DNA of 64,000 nucleotides from Pseudomonas sp. DG56-2 (lineage in GTDB: Bacteria; Pseudomonadota; Gammaproteobacteria; Pseudomonadales; Pseudomonadaceae). This document shows, in pieces, positions 19,000-27,991 of this stretch. The DNA lies in contig NZ_CP032311.1 in the NCBI RefSeq assembly GCF_004803755.1, positions 53,501 through 117,500 of the forward strand, written 5' to 3'. The notes beneath the pieces are model-generated. The model was given only the letters and a program-made list of their open reading frames with translations, was not told where the DNA came from and did no database searches. A program made the translations under genes and the position numbers. Position 1 is the first letter of the stretch. Every line of letters begins with the position of its first letter.

Positions 19000-19012
19000 G
19001 TTATTATGTTAC
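19000..19012. promoter_or_regulatory. Candidate Zur operator
   Basis: GTTATTATGTTAC lies in the 57-base gap between the divergent zur and znuA genes. It matches 9 of 13 positions of the palindromic Zur core GTTATATTATAAC. One site here could repress both directions. The match is by eye and the flanks are not strongly symmetrical. Confidence 0.6.
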
Positions 19013-19030
19013 CTGTTCCTGCCCCTGTGA

Positions 19031-19957
19031 GTGGTCATCGTGTCTCGATTTTTTGCCCTTTTTGTCGCTTTTATCACCTCGATGGTGATGGTTCAGGCAC
19101 AGGCTGAGGTCCGTGTCCTGACCAGCATCAAGCCTCTGCAGCAGATTGCCGCTGCAGTCCAGGATGGTGTTGGCAGCCCGGAAGTATTGCTGCCGCCTGG
19201 CGCCTCGCCACATCACTACGCACTGCGCCCTTCCGATGTACGCCGGGTGGGCGATGTGGAGTTGTTGTACTGGATCGGTCCGGATATGGAAGGCTTCCTG
19301 CCTCGGGTGCTGAAAACCCGCAGTAAGCCGAGCGTAGCTGTACAGGACCTGCCGGGGCTGCATCTGCGTCATTTTGGCGAAGACAGCCATTCACATGACG
19401 AAGACGGCGATGATCATGACCACGACCATCGCCCAGGCAGCCTTGATGCGCACCTGTGGCTGTCGTCGGTCAACGCTCGGGTAATTGCGGCGAAGATGGC
19501 TGCTGACCTCAGCGGCGTCGACCCAGCCAATGCGGCGCGCTACCAGAGCAATCTGAAAGCCTTCAATGAGCGCCTGGACGCCCTGGATGCGCGCCTGAAG
19601 ACGCGTTTGGCCGGTGTCAGCGCCAAGCCGTTCTTTGTGTTTCACGAGGCATTCGACTATTTCGAGTCGGCGTATGGCCTCAAGCATGCGGGCGTTTTCA
19701 GTGTGGCTGCCGAAGTACAGCCAGGTGCACAGCACGTGGCGGCAATGCGTAAGCGCCTGCAGGAAACAGGCAAGACTTGTGTGTTCAGTGAACCGCCGCT
19801 GCGTCCGCGTCTGGCCGAGACATTGACGGCAGGTTTGCCGGTAACCCTGGCTGAGCTGGATGCATTGGGCGGCACGGCGCCGGCGAGCGCTCAGGGTTAC
19901 GAGCAATTGCTCGAGAAGCTGGGCAATGATTTGGCTGGCTGCCTGGAAAAGCTCTAG
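19031..19957 (+). CDS. znuA: Zinc-binding periplasmic protein
   Basis: Captures zinc in the periplasm for ZnuBC. The 308-residue cluster A-I binding protein has a signal peptide ending about AQA-E25, zinc-ligand histidines at about H61/H62 (GASPHHY), H141 (DAHLWLS) and H205 (FVFHEAFDYF), and the histidine/aspartate-rich loop (about 115-134, DSHSHDEDGDDHDHDH) typical of ZnuA. The start is GTG; either 19031 or 19040 is possible, with no strong ribosome site for either. It is divergent from zur. Confidence 0.93.
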   Translation: MVIVSRFFALFVAFITSMVMVQAQAEVRVLTSIKPLQQIAAAVQDGVGSPEVLLPPGASPHHYALRPSDVRRVGDVELLYWIGPDMEGFLPRVLKTRSKPSVAVQDLPGLHLRHFGEDSHSHDEDGDDHDHDHRPGSLDAHLWLSSVNARVIAAKMAADLSGVDPANAARYQSNLKAFNERLDALDARLKTRLAGVSAKPFFVFHEAFDYFESAYGLKHAGVFSVAAEVQPGAQHVAAMRKRLQETGKTCVFSEPPLRPRLAETLTAGLPVTLAELDALGGTAPASAQGYEQLLEKLGNDLAGCLEKL

Positions 19958-19973
19958 GACGACCGCGGTAACT

Positions 19974-20040
19974 CGGCAGGAGCGGGCTTGCCCCGCGATC
20001 CTGCCGCAATGTGGCGGGCATGCTCCGGGCCCGGCCCGGA
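19974..20040. repeat. REP element plus GC-rich hairpin
   Basis: CGGCAGGAGCGGGCTTGCCC (starting 19974) is a REP-type unit, followed by a second hairpin CTCCGGG-CCCGG-CCCGGAG (20022-20040). They lie between the convergent znuA and thrB genes. There is no thymine run, so any role in ending transcription is uncertain. Confidence 0.6.
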
Positions 20041-20073
20041 GTAAACCCATCCCGACCGGGATCGCAGGTTACC

Positions 20074-21024
20074 TTACAAGGCAAACGGCAAGGCAATTTC
20101 CACGTGTTGGCGCGCCGCCAGCCGAACTTCAAAATCAGCTGGGTCGTGGATCAGCACATCCATGCCCGCGAAAGATTCGGCAGCGATCAAGCGCGACAGC
20201 CAGAAACGTACGCAGGCAATGCGCAACATGACCGGCCACAGCTGGGCTTCGGCAGCAGTGAATGGACGCAGTGACGCGTAGGCACCGAGCAGCGCTCGCG
20301 CCCGCGGGCTGTCGATGTTGCCGTGATCATCGCAGCACCAATCGTTGAGGGTAATGGCCAGGTCATAGAGCATTGGCCCGGAGCAGGCATTGTAGAAATC
20401 GATCACACCGGTAAGGTGAGTGCCTTCGAACAAGACGTTGTCGCGAAACAGGTCGGCATGCAGGTTGGCCCGTGGCAGTGCCATGATCTGCGCCTGATGC
20501 GCGCTGATCTCGTCGAGGCAGCCTTGCAACAACTGGCGCTGTTGTTCACTCAAGCGTGGCATCAGCTCGACACCGGTCTCCAGCATCCAGTCCAGGCCGC
20601 GATCAGTCTTGCGCTCCAGCACTTTGTTGCGAGTTGCCAGGTGCAGGTGGCCTAGCCATTCGCCGATCTGCACACAATGCTGATTATTGACGGCCTTGAT
20701 GTGCTTGCCAGCCAGGCGCGGCTGCAACAGCGCCGGCTTGCCAGCCAGCTCGCGCAAGGCCACGCCGTCGGTGTCGCGCAGGGCGTAAGGCACCGGCAGG
20801 TCGGCCTCATGCAGCACGTCGAGCAGTTCGATGAAGAACGGCAGATCCTGGATCGGACCGCGCTCGACCAACGTCAGCACGTACTCTCCCTGTTCCAGAC
20901 TGACAAAGAAATTGCTGTTCTCGGTGCCGGCGGCAATGCCCTGGAAGTCTCGCAGGCGGCCAAGGCCGTACGGCGCCAGAAAGGTTTCCAGCTCAGGCCG
21001 GGTCAGGGGGGTGAAGACTGACAT
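20074..21024 (-). CDS. thrB: Homoserine kinase (aminoglycoside phosphotransferase fold)
   Basis: Phosphorylates homoserine in threonine synthesis. The 316-residue protein belongs to the pseudomonad/rhizobial ThrB type, built on the APH/choline kinase fold rather than the GHMP fold of E. coli ThrB: it has GTENSNFFV near the nucleotide site and the catalytic HADLFRDNVLF and GVIDFYNACSG motifs. ATG 21024 is used; an in-frame TTG lies 6 bases upstream and neither has a good ribosome site. It is 64 bases downstream of, and in line with, the DUF2782 gene. Confidence 0.9.
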   Translation of the reverse strand: MSVFTPLTRPELETFLAPYGLGRLRDFQGIAAGTENSNFFVSLEQGEYVLTLVERGPIQDLPFFIELLDVLHEADLPVPYALRDTDGVALRELAGKPALLQPRLAGKHIKAVNNQHCVQIGEWLGHLHLATRNKVLERKTDRGLDWMLETGVELMPRLSEQQRQLLQGCLDEISAHQAQIMALPRANLHADLFRDNVLFEGTHLTGVIDFYNACSGPMLYDLAITLNDWCCDDHGNIDSPRARALLGAYASLRPFTAAEAQLWPVMLRIACVRFWLSRLIAAESFAGMDVLIHDPADFEVRLAARQHVEIALPFAL

Positions 21025-21088
21025 GATCAAAAATTGCCCATACGGGCACCTCTACAGCGAAGTGCCAGGTTGATGTGAAGGGTACGGC

Positions 21089-21379
21089 TTACTTCCACTC
21101 GAAGATTTTCCACGAAGGGATCAGCATGTCTGGTTGGTCGGAGCGAACAAAGTTGGCGTCCGTACCGTCGGCGCGTACCAGGAAATAAGGCTTGCCACCT
21201 TTTGGGGTGACCTTGATTGCATACAGGAAGCCATTTTGACGGTATTCCTGAATAGTCTTGTCGCCTTCCGTGCGAATAGTTACTTCCGGATCAGCCGATG
21301 GCGCATCTTCTGCGGCCAAGGTGACGACCGGAGTGGCTGCCAACAGGCTGAGCAGCAACAGGCGATTTAGTGTACGCAT
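21089..21379 (-). CDS. DUF2782-type small periplasmic protein
   Basis: A 96-residue exported protein with a signal peptide (cut about LAA-E23) and a compact domain containing EVTIRTEGDKTIQEYRQNG and KGGKPYFLVRADG, which I recognise as the DUF2782 pattern. Its function is unknown. It is always found beside polA and thrB in pseudomonads and is divergent from polA with a 74-base gap. It may share a transcript with thrB. Confidence 0.83.
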   Translation of the reverse strand: MRTLNRLLLLSLLAATPVVTLAAEDAPSADPEVTIRTEGDKTIQEYRQNGFLYAIKVTPKGGKPYFLVRADGTDANFVRSDQPDMLIPSWKIFEWK

Positions 21380-21453
21380 GATAACCTTGTCCCTTTGTCG
21401 TCAATGTTCCGGACATTCTAGCGCCGGGCCCGCCGAAAAGGTTGATTCTGCTC

Positions 21454-24216
21454 ATGAGCCAAGCTCCCCTCGTCCTGGTGGACGGTTCCTCATACCTCTA
21501 CCGCGCCTTCCATGCGCTGCCGCCGCTGACCACCTCCAAGGGCATGCCGACCGGTGCGGTCAAGGGCGTGCTGAACATGCTCAAGAGCCTGCGCAAGCAG
21601 TATCCGGACAGCTTGTTTGCGGTGGTGTTCGACGCCAAGGGCGGCACCTTCCGTGATGAAATGTTCGCCGAGTACAAGGCCAACCGGCCCAGCATGCCGG
21701 ACGATCTGCGTGTGCAGGTCGAACCGTTGCATGCCAGCGTTCGTGCCTTGGGCTATCCATTGTTGTGCGTAGAAGGGGTAGAGGCCGACGATGTTATCGG
21801 CACTTTGGCCCGCAGCAGCGCCGCTCTGGACCGCCCGGTGATCATCTCTACCGGTGACAAGGACATGGCGCAATTGGTTGATGGCCACATTACGCTGGTC
21901 AATACCATGACCGGTACTGTCCTCGACGTACCTGGCGTACACGAGAAATTCGGCGTCGGTCCTGAGCACATCATCGACTTTCTTGCCCTGATGGGCGACA
22001 AAGTCGACAACATTCCGGGTGTTCCAGGCGTCGGCGAAAAGACCGCCGTTGGCCTGTTGACCGGTATTGGCGGTGGTTTGCGCGAGCTTTACGAGAATCT
22101 GGACAAGGTCCCAGGCCTGGCCATTCGTGGCGCCAAGACCTTGCCAGCAAAGCTTGAAGAGCACCGCGATGCGGCCTTCCTTTCCTACGAATTGGCAACG
22201 ATCAAGGTCGATGTACCGCTGGATGTTGAAGTCGACGACCTGGTGTGTGGCGAGCCGGATCGCGAAGCGCTGCTTGAGCTATACACCGAAATGGAGTTCA
22301 AGAGCTGGATCGACGAGGTACAACGTGACGCCAAGCGAGCCGGCCAGGAGATCGTCGCCGAGGTCGTCGAGGAAGTGGTCGAGGCGAAGTATGAAACTAT
22401 CCTCGATCAGGCCCGCTTCGACGCTTGGCTGGAAAAGCTGCGTGCCGCCCCATTGTTTGCCTTTGACACCGAAACTACCGGCCTGGACGCGCAACAGGCG
22501 CAGCTGGTGGGTTTGTCCTTCGCCGTGCAGGCCCACGAAGCCGCTTATGTGCCCTTGACCCATAGTTATATGGGCGCGCCTGAGCAACTGGATCGTGACA
22601 GCGTGCTGCTGGCGCTCAAACCGTTGCTGGAAGACCCGAGCAAACTCAAAGTCGGGCAGAACGCCAAGTACGACATGAACATCCTGGCCAACTGCGCCAT
22701 TGGTGGTGATAGTGCCAATGGCATTCTGATGCAGGGCGTGTCTTTCGACACCATGCTTGAATCCTATGTGCTGGACTCCACGGCTACCCGCCACGACATG
22801 GACAGCCTGGCGCTCAAGTACCTGAACCACACCACCATCGGTTTTACCGACATTGCCGGGAAAGGCGCCAAACAGCTGACGTTCGACCAGATCAGTCTGG
22901 AACAGGCCGGCCCCTACGCGGCCGAAGATGCGGACGTTACCCTGCGCCTGCACCAGGCGCTGCAACAGAAGCTGGCTAAAACCCCTAGCGTATTGCCGGT
23001 GCTGACCGATATCGAAATGCCGCTGGTGCCAGTGTTGGCGAAAATCGAACGCCAAGGTGCGCTGGTCGATGCGAACTTGCTGGGTATCCAGAGCGTCGAG
23101 TTGGGCGATAAGCTGGTCGAGTTGGAGCGCGAGGCTTTTGCCATTGCAGGTGAGGAGTTCAACCTCGGCTCCCCTAAGCAACTGGGCGTGATCCTTTACG
23201 AAAAGCTCGGCATGCCGGTGCTGAGCAAGACCGCCAAGGGCCAGGCCTCTACCGCTGAAGCGGTATTGGCTGAACTGGCCGACATGGAGTTCCCACTGCC
23301 GAAGGTGCTGATGCAGTACCGCTCCTTGAGCAAGCTCAAAAGCACCTACACCGACCGCCTGCCGGAACAGATCAATCCGCGCACCGGGCGTATCCATACC
23401 TCGTACCAGCAGGCAGTCGCAGCCACCGGTCGTTTGTCCTCCAGTGATCCGAACCTGCAGAACATTCCAATCCGCACCGCGGAAGGTCGGCGGATTCGCC
23501 AAGCCTTCATCGCAGCGCCTGGCTATCAGCTTCTGGCGGCGGACTATTCGCAGATTGAACTGCGAATCATGGCGCACCTGGCCAAGGACGAGGGGCTGCT
23601 GCACGCGTTTCGCAACGACCTGGACGTACACCGGGCCACTGCGGCGGAGGTTTTCGGTGTTGATCTGGCGGAAGTCACCGTCGATCAGCGACGCAGTGCC
23701 AAGGCGATCAACTTCGGTTTGATCTACGGCATGAGCGCTTTTGGCCTGGCCAAACAGATTGGCGTGGACCGCAAACAGTCCCAGGCATACATCGACCGCT
23801 ATTTTGCGCGTTACCCTGGCGTGTTGGCCTACATGGAGCGCACTCGCGCGCAGGCGGCGGAACAAGGCTTTGTCGAAACACTGTTTGGTCGCCGTTTGTA
23901 CTTGCCTGAAATCAATGCCAAGAACCCAGCCTTGCGCAAGGGGGCAGAACGCACGGCGATCAACGCGCCGATGCAGGGCACGGCGGCAGACATTATTAAG
24001 CGCGCCATGGTGGCTGTGGATAACTGGCTTACCGAGTCTGGCCTGGACGCTCGAGTCATTCTGCAGGTCCACGATGAACTGGTTCTGGAGGTGCGCGAAG
24101 ACCTGATCGAGCAGGTCCGTGAACAAATTCGCCCGCACATGAGCAACGCCGCATCACTCGATGTTCCACTGCTGGTTGAGGTGGGAGTAGGGTCAAATTG
24201 GGACGAAGCGCATTAA
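21454..24216 (+). CDS. polA: DNA polymerase I
   Basis: Repair and Okazaki-fragment polymerase, 920 residues. Three domains are complete: 5' nuclease (1-290, [17 protein letters not shown]), 3'-5' proofreading exonuclease (about 315-505, with [20 protein letters not shown] and YAAEDADV intact), and the polymerase (about 520-920, motif A DYSQIELR, motif [15 protein letters not shown], motif C VHDELV). Because the exonuclease residues are present, proofreading should be active. ATG 21454 is preferred to an in-frame TTG at 21442. It is followed by a terminator and the ersA sRNA gene. Confidence 0.97.
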   Translation: MSQAPLVLVDGSSYLYRAFHALPPLTTSKGMPTGAVKGVLNMLKSLRKQYPDSLFAVVFDAKGGTFRDEMFAEYKANRPSMPDDLRVQVEPLHASVRALGYPLLCVEGVEADDVIGTLARSSAALDRPVIISTGDKDMAQLVDGHITLVNTMTGTVLDVPGVHEKFGVGPEHIIDFLALMGDKVDNIPGVPGVGEKTAVGLLTGIGGGLRELYENLDKVPGLAIRGAKTLPAKLEEHRDAAFLSYELATIKVDVPLDVEVDDLVCGEPDREALLELYTEMEFKSWIDEVQRDAKRAGQEIVAEVVEEVVEAKYETILDQARFDAWLEKLRAAPLFAFDTETTGLDAQQAQLVGLSFAVQAHEAAYVPLTHSYMGAPEQLDRDSVLLALKPLLEDPSKLKVGQNAKYDMNILANCAIGGDSANGILMQGVSFDTMLESYVLDSTATRHDMDSLALKYLNHTTIGFTDIAGKGAKQLTFDQISLEQAGPYAAEDADVTLRLHQALQQKLAKTPSVLPVLTDIEMPLVPVLAKIERQGALVDANLLGIQSVELGDKLVELEREAFAIAGEEFNLGSPKQLGVILYEKLGMPVLSKTAKGQASTAEAVLAELADMEFPLPKVLMQYRSLSKLKSTYTDRLPEQINPRTGRIHTSYQQAVAATGRLSSSDPNLQNIPIRTAEGRRIRQAFIAAPGYQLLAADYSQIELRIMAHLAKDEGLLHAFRNDLDVHRATAAEVFGVDLAEVTVDQRRSAKAINFGLIYGMSAFGLAKQIGVDRKQSQAYIDRYFARYPGVLAYMERTRAQAAEQGFVETLFGRRLYLPEINAKNPALRKGAERTAINAPMQGTAADIIKRAMVAVDNWLTESGLDARVILQVHDELVLEVREDLIEQVREQIRPHMSNAASLDVPLLVEVGVGSNWDEAH

Positions 24217-24231
24217 AAATGCGCCTAATTG

Positions 24232-24270
24232 CCGAAAAAATCTGCGACATATCGTCGCGGCTTTTTTCGG
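24232..24270 (+). terminator. Intrinsic terminator of polA
   Basis: CCGAAAAA...GCGAC-ATAT-CGTCGC...TTTTTTCGG, starting 16 bases after the polA stop: a hairpin with a six-T run, separating polA from the sRNA promoter downstream. Confidence 0.8.
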
Positions 24271-24330
24271 TTCCAGGGAGGTTATCTCGAAAGGAATTTG
24301 GCCCTATCGCAAATAGTTTCTAAAGCTTCG

Positions 24331-24358
24331 GAACTAAACCAGTGAACTGCGACTCAGA
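24331..24358 (+). promoter_or_regulatory. AlgU (sigma-22)-type promoter of ersA
   Basis: GAACTA (24331-24336), 17-base spacer, TCAGA (24354-24358). This matches the envelope-stress sigma factor consensus GAACTT-N16/17-TCTGA closely and sits where the P. aeruginosa ersA promoter lies. The start of the RNA is expected near 24364-24367. Confidence 0.65.
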
Positions 24359-24363
24359 GTACC

Positions 24364-24496
24364 TGAATGGCTGGTGAAGCCCTTCGATGCTCCTATGTTG
24401 TGTTAAGTGTTGGCAGATATCTGGACCCCGCCCTAGCGGTCCGGAAACTTGGACCCCGAACTTCCCCCTCCCCATACGAAGTCCGGGGTTTTTTTT
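24364..24496 (+). ncRNA. ersA: ErsA small RNA (Spot 42 position)
   Basis: The polA-engB gap, which in enterobacteria holds Spot 42, here holds a transcript of about 130 bases. It ends in a strong intrinsic terminator: ACCCCGAACTTC (24453-24464) pairs with GAAGTCCGGGGT (24478-24489) with one mismatch, followed by eight T. The terminator loop is C-rich (CCCCTCCCC), the kind of unpaired seed used by ErsA to pair with Shine-Dalgarno regions. ErsA of P. aeruginosa is about 132 bases, AlgU-driven and Hfq-dependent, and represses algC. Length, promoter type and location all agree; targets here are inferred. Confidence 0.82.
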
Positions 24497-24515
24497 GCCC
24501 GGCGTTTGCCGGGCA
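24496..24515. repeat. GC hairpin between ersA and engB
   Basis: TGCCCGGC-GTTT-GCCGGGCA is a perfect 8-bp stem lying just after the ersA T-run and 4 bases from the end of the convergent engB. It may protect or end the engB message, but it has no T-run on that strand. Confidence 0.45.
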
Positions 24516-24519
24516 GCCC

Positions 24520-25152
24520 TTATTCTGCGGGCTTGTCGGCCAATTCCATCCACTTGGCCAATACGCCATAGGCTTCTTCCAAGCCCTGGCGCTTGGGGGC
24601 CGAGAACAACTGGATAGTCACGGCATCACCCCAACCCTTGCGGATTTCGGACTGCACTTTGAGCAGGGTGTTCTTGGCTGCGCCGAAGGTCAGCTTGTCG
24701 GCCTTGGTCAACAGGATATGCATAGGCATGCCAGCGGCCTGGGACCAGTCGAGCATCATCTTGTCGAAATCGGTCATTGGATGGCGCACGTCCATCATCA
24801 GGATCAGGCCCTTCAGGCATTCGCGGCTGCCCAGGTAGGCTTCCAGGTGCTTCTGCCAGTGCTGCTTGAGCGGAATCGGAACCTTGGCATAACCGTAACC
24901 CGGCAAGTCGACCAAACGCCGTTCATCGTCCAGACTGAAGAAATTCAAAAGCTGGGTGCGCCCCGGTGTTTTCGAGGTGCGCGCCAGGCTGGCGTGGGTC
25001 AGGGTATTCAGGGCGCTGGATTTGCCGGCGTTGGAGCGGCCGGCAAAAGCCACTTCATAGCCTTGGTCGGCTGGGCACTGGTCGACCTTGGCGGCGCTGA
25101 GCGCGAATTTGGCTTGTTGGCAGAGACCGAGAATGGGGTTTTTGACTTGCAT
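24520..25152 (-). CDS. engB: Ribosome biogenesis GTPase EngB (YsxC/YihA)
   Basis: Essential GTPase that assists large-subunit ribosome assembly. The 210-residue protein has G1 (GRSNAGKSS), the threonine of G2 (SKTPGRTQ), G3 (DLPGYGYA), G4 (LTKADKL) and a C-terminal FSAPKRQG G5-like segment. It converges on ersA/polA and is divergent from the cytochrome c5 gene. Length and motifs are typical for the family. Confidence 0.95.
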   Translation of the reverse strand: MQVKNPILGLCQQAKFALSAAKVDQCPADQGYEVAFAGRSNAGKSSALNTLTHASLARTSKTPGRTQLLNFFSLDDERRLVDLPGYGYAKVPIPLKQHWQKHLEAYLGSRECLKGLILMMDVRHPMTDFDKMMLDWSQAAGMPMHILLTKADKLTFGAAKNTLLKVQSEIRKGWGDAVTIQLFSAPKRQGLEEAYGVLAKWMELADKPAE

Positions 25153-25201
25153 GGTTTTTCCGGTTGGGCGTTGCGCGAGGAGGTCTCGGCAAGCAGTGTC
25201 G

Positions 25202-25230
25202 TTTCCGTTTCAGTAACGGGAGTATATAAT
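25202..25230 (+). promoter_or_regulatory. Candidate promoter of the cytochrome c genes
   Basis: A perfect TATAAT (25225-25230) with TTTCCG 17 bases upstream (25202-25207) in the 192-base gap between divergent engB and the cytochrome c5 gene. The -35 is poor, but the -10 is preceded by an AT-rich step. The leader would be about 108 bases. Confidence 0.45.
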
Positions 25231-25344
25231 GCCCCAGTTTTTGTGTGCGCATTATCCCGGCGTAGGAGGATGTGCACGGGGGCGGTTGATTCAAGCTCGC
25301 GCAGTAGAACGCAGTGCAACCCCCAACCCTGAAAGGTCGTTCGT

Positions 25345-25647
25345 ATGACGAAATGGCTGCTTGCTGCAGGTGTCTTGATACCGTTTTTCAGCGCTCAGGC
25401 TACACAGGATCCCCAGGCAGTGTACAAGCGAGCATGTGCCGCTTGCCATGCCGGACAGCTACCGCAGGCACCGCAGGTTGGTGACAAGGCAGCATGGGAG
25501 CCTCGGCTGGCGCAAGGAATGGAGACGCTGGTGAAGCATGTCACACAGGGTTTCAAGGCTATGCCGCCGCGTGGATTGTGCATGGACTGCAGTGCCGAGG
25601 ACTACCAGGTGATCATCCAGTGGATGAGCCAAAGTCCCGATACATAA
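25345..25647 (+). CDS. Cytochrome c5-type monoheme protein
   Basis: Small periplasmic electron carrier, 100 residues: signal peptide (about 1-19), heme site C31-AA-C34-H35, axial methionine at about M73 (KAMPPRG) and the second cysteine pair C79/C82 (CMDC) that marks cytochrome c5. It sits 33 bases before the cytochrome c4 gene, suggesting one transcript for two periplasmic carriers that could feed terminal oxidases such as the caa3 enzyme encoded 20 kb away. Confidence 0.9.
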   Translation: MTKWLLAAGVLIPFFSAQATQDPQAVYKRACAACHAGQLPQAPQVGDKAAWEPRLAQGMETLVKHVTQGFKAMPPRGLCMDCSAEDYQVIIQWMSQSPDT

Positions 25648-25680
25648 CTCTTTCACCCTTAGCCGTAGTTGGATTAGCTG

Positions 25681-26298
25681 ATGAACAAACTACTCGTGAG
25701 TCTGCTGTTGACCTTAGGCGTCACTGGTGCAGCCAATGCCGCAGAGCCTATCAAAGGGGATGCCGCTGCTGGTCAGGCCAAAACTGCTGTATGTGGCGCT
25801 TGTCACAATCCTGACGGCAACAGCATGGCGCCGAATTTCCCGAAACTTGCAGGCCAGGGTGAAAAGTACCTGGAGAAACAACTGCACGACATCAAGTCGG
25901 GCAAGCGCACCGTGCTGGAAATGACCGGCATGCTCGCGGCTTTCAACGACCAGGACATGGCCGACATCGCTGCCTACTTCTCCAGCCAGAAAGGTAGCGT
26001 AGGTGCTGCCGATCCCAAGCTGGTCGAGCATGGCCGCGCCCTGTTCAATGGCGGTGACATCGAGAAGGGCCTGCCAGCCTGCAGCGGCTGCCACTCGCCT
26101 AACGGCGCGGGCATTGCCCTGGCCGGCTTCCCACACCTGGGTGGCCAGCACGCTACCTATGTTGCCAAACAGCTGACCGACTTCCGCGAAGGCAATCGCA
26201 CCAACGACGGCGATGCCACCACGATGCGCACCATCGCTGCCAAGCTGAGCAACAAGGACATCGAAGCGCTGTCCAGCTACATTCAGGGTCTGCACTGA
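25681..26298 (+). CDS. Diheme cytochrome c4
   Basis: Periplasmic diheme electron carrier, 205 residues, with signal peptide (1-20) and two similar cytochrome domains: heme 1 C38-GA-C41-H42 and heme 2 C134-SG-C137-H138, each with a downstream methionine (about M81-M84 and M181). This is the normal length and spacing for cytochrome c4. Two-domain internal similarity reflects the known duplication in the family. Followed by an intrinsic terminator. Confidence 0.94.
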   Translation: MNKLLVSLLLTLGVTGAANAAEPIKGDAAAGQAKTAVCGACHNPDGNSMAPNFPKLAGQGEKYLEKQLHDIKSGKRTVLEMTGMLAAFNDQDMADIAAYFSSQKGSVGAADPKLVEHGRALFNGGDIEKGLPACSGCHSPNGAGIALAGFPHLGGQHATYVAKQLTDFREGNRTNDGDATTMRTIAAKLSNKDIEALSSYIQGLH

Positions 26299-26340
26299 TC
26301 CACGCTTTAACGCTGGGTTAATACTGCAGCGTAAAGATGA

Positions 26341-26367
26341 AAAGGGTGGCTTGGGCCACCCTTTTTT
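26341..26367 (+). terminator. Intrinsic terminator after cytochrome c4
   Basis: AAAGGGTGGC-TTGG-GCCACCC then TTTTTT, starting 43 bases after the stop codon; a standard strong terminator that separates the cytochrome genes from dsbA. Confidence 0.88.
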
Positions 26368-26390
26368 GTGCCCGCTGCCGTTACACTAAC

Positions 26391-26418
26391 GAACTCGGGC
26401 CCGCTTCGACCTGTCTTA
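26391..26418 (+). promoter_or_regulatory. Candidate AlgU-type promoter of dsbA
   Basis: GAACTC (26391-26396), 17-base spacer, TCTTA (26414-26418), a fair match to GAACTT-N16/17-TCnnA. It lies 47 bases before the dsbA start. A hairpin (CGACCTG...CAGGTCG, 26407-26428) overlaps the -10. Envelope-stress control of dsbA would fit its job. Confidence 0.45.
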
Positions 26419-26464
26419 CCGCAGGTCGTATCGAGGCGACCAATAGATTGCTCAGGAGTGAAGC

Positions 26465-27097
26465 ATGCGTAATTTGATTCTCAGCGCCACGCTGGTCGCC
26501 GCCAGCGTATTCGGAATGACTGCCCAGGCTGCCGAGCCCATCGAAGCCGGTCGGGAGTATGTCGAGCTGAGCAACGCCGTACCGGTGTCGGTGCCAGGTA
26601 AGATCGAAGTCGTCGAGTTGTTCTGGTACGGCTGCCCGCATTGCTACAGCTTCGAACCAGTGGTTAATCCATGGGCGGAAAAACTGCCCGCCGATGTCAA
26701 TTTCAAGCGTATCCCCGCCATGTTCGGTGGCCCGTGGGATGCACATGGTCAAATGTTCCTGACCCTCGAAGCCATGGGTGTCGAGCACCAGGTTCATGCT
26801 GCAGTGTTTGAAGCGATTCAGGTGCAGCGCAAGAAACTGACCGACCCTGAAGAAATGGCCGAGTTCCTGGCTACCCAAGGTGTCGATAAAGACAAATTCC
26901 TCGCCACTTTCAACTCCTTTGCAATCAAAGGCCAGGTACAGAAGGCCAAAGAGCTGGCCAAGAAGTATGAAATCACCGGCGTTCCAAGCATGGTCGTCAA
27001 CGGCAAGTATCGTTTCGACCTGGGCACTGCCCAAGGTCCACAAGGTGTGCTGAACGTTGCTGACCAACTGATCGCCAAGGAGCGCGCCGCCAAGTAA
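26465..27097 (+). CDS. dsbA: Thiol:disulfide interchange protein DsbA
   Basis: Periplasmic oxidase that forms disulfide bonds in secreted proteins. The 210-residue protein has a signal peptide (about 1-22), active site C57-P-H-C60 (FWYGCPHC), and the cis-proline loop GVPSMVVNG. The insert between the two halves of the thioredoxin fold is helical, as in DsbA. It is followed 12 bases later by an EEP-family gene that probably shares the message. Confidence 0.95.
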   Translation: MRNLILSATLVAASVFGMTAQAAEPIEAGREYVELSNAVPVSVPGKIEVVELFWYGCPHCYSFEPVVNPWAEKLPADVNFKRIPAMFGGPWDAHGQMFLTLEAMGVEHQVHAAVFEAIQVQRKKLTDPEEMAEFLATQGVDKDKFLATFNSFAIKGQVQKAKELAKKYEITGVPSMVVNGKYRFDLGTAQGPQGVLNVADQLIAKERAAK

Positions 27098-27109
27098 GCG
27101 GCGCCCATC

Positions 27110-27964
27110 ATGCGACGTTGGAAAGCTGAGCGAGGCGTAGGCCTGCATGACCCGCGGGTCAACGAACATCACTTGCAGGCAAATGGCCTGCCAGAGGATG
27201 GCAGGCTGCGTCTGCTCAGTTTCAATATCCAGGTGGGTATCAGCACCGAACGTTACCGCCACTACCTGACCAAGAGCTGGCAGCACTTGCTGCCGCATAA
27301 CGGTCGTGCCGGCAATCTGCAGAAAATCGGTGAATTGCTCGGTGACTTCGACCTGGTCGCCCTTCAGGAAGCCGACGGCGGAAGCCTGCGTTCCGGGTAC
27401 GTCAATCAGGTCGAGCATCTGGCTCAACTGGGTGCCTTCCCGTACTGGTACCAGCAGCTCAACCGCAACCTTGGGCGCTTTGCTCAGCACAGCAATGGCG
27501 TGCTCAGCCGCCTCAAGCCGCAATTGCTCGAAGACCATCCCCTGCCTGGTCCAGCTGGGCGCGGGGCGATTCTGGTGCGTTTTGGTGAAGGCGAAGACGC
27601 ACTGGTCGTGGTCATGATGCACCTGGCACTGGGTTCGAAGACCCGGGCCCTGCAGCTCGCTTATATCCGTGAATTGATTGGCGGATATCGTCATCAGGTG
27701 CTGATGGGCGACATGAATACTCACGCCAATGATCTGCTCGAACACTCTCCCCTACGCGATTTGGGCCTTGTCGCCCCGCAAGTGCAAGCCACCTTCCCCA
27801 GTTGGCGGCCGCAGCGCTGCCTTGATCATATTTTGCTCAGCCCGAGCCTGACACTGGAGCGGGTCGAGGTGCTGGCCCAGCCAATTTCCGACCATCTTCC
27901 GGTTGCTGTTGAGATTCGTTTGCCTGATGCCCTTGCTATGGATACGCTGCCCGCTTTGAGCTAA
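27110..27964 (+). CDS. Endonuclease/exonuclease/phosphatase family protein
   Basis: A 284-residue protein of the Mg-dependent EEP hydrolase fold. The family residues are visible: LRLLSFNIQ, LQEADGG (metal glutamate), MGDMNTH (catalytic Asp/Asn) and CLDHILLS (terminal DH). There is no signal peptide, so it is probably cytoplasmic. Substrate, whether nucleic acid, inositol phosphate or lipid headgroup, cannot be decided. It lies between dsbA and a GGDEF gene with tight spacing, so these three may be cotranscribed. Confidence 0.85.
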   Translation: MRRWKAERGVGLHDPRVNEHHLQANGLPEDGRLRLLSFNIQVGISTERYRHYLTKSWQHLLPHNGRAGNLQKIGELLGDFDLVALQEADGGSLRSGYVNQVEHLAQLGAFPYWYQQLNRNLGRFAQHSNGVLSRLKPQLLEDHPLPGPAGRGAILVRFGEGEDALVVVMMHLALGSKTRALQLAYIRELIGGYRHQVLMGDMNTHANDLLEHSPLRDLGLVAPQVQATFPSWRPQRCLDHILLSPSLTLERVEVLAQPISDHLPVAVEIRLPDALAMDTLPALS

Positions 27965-27991
27965 TTGCCACTACCCTCTGCGGACCCAGGC

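Noticed and set aside
22279..24138. 619-codon open frame antisense to polA
   Set aside because: It is a mirror of a conserved high-GC coding gene with intact polymerase motifs; it has no recognisable domain or ribosome site.
26381..27745. 454-codon antisense frame across dsbA and the EEP gene
   Set aside because: Spans two real plus-strand genes with clear active sites and has no family features.
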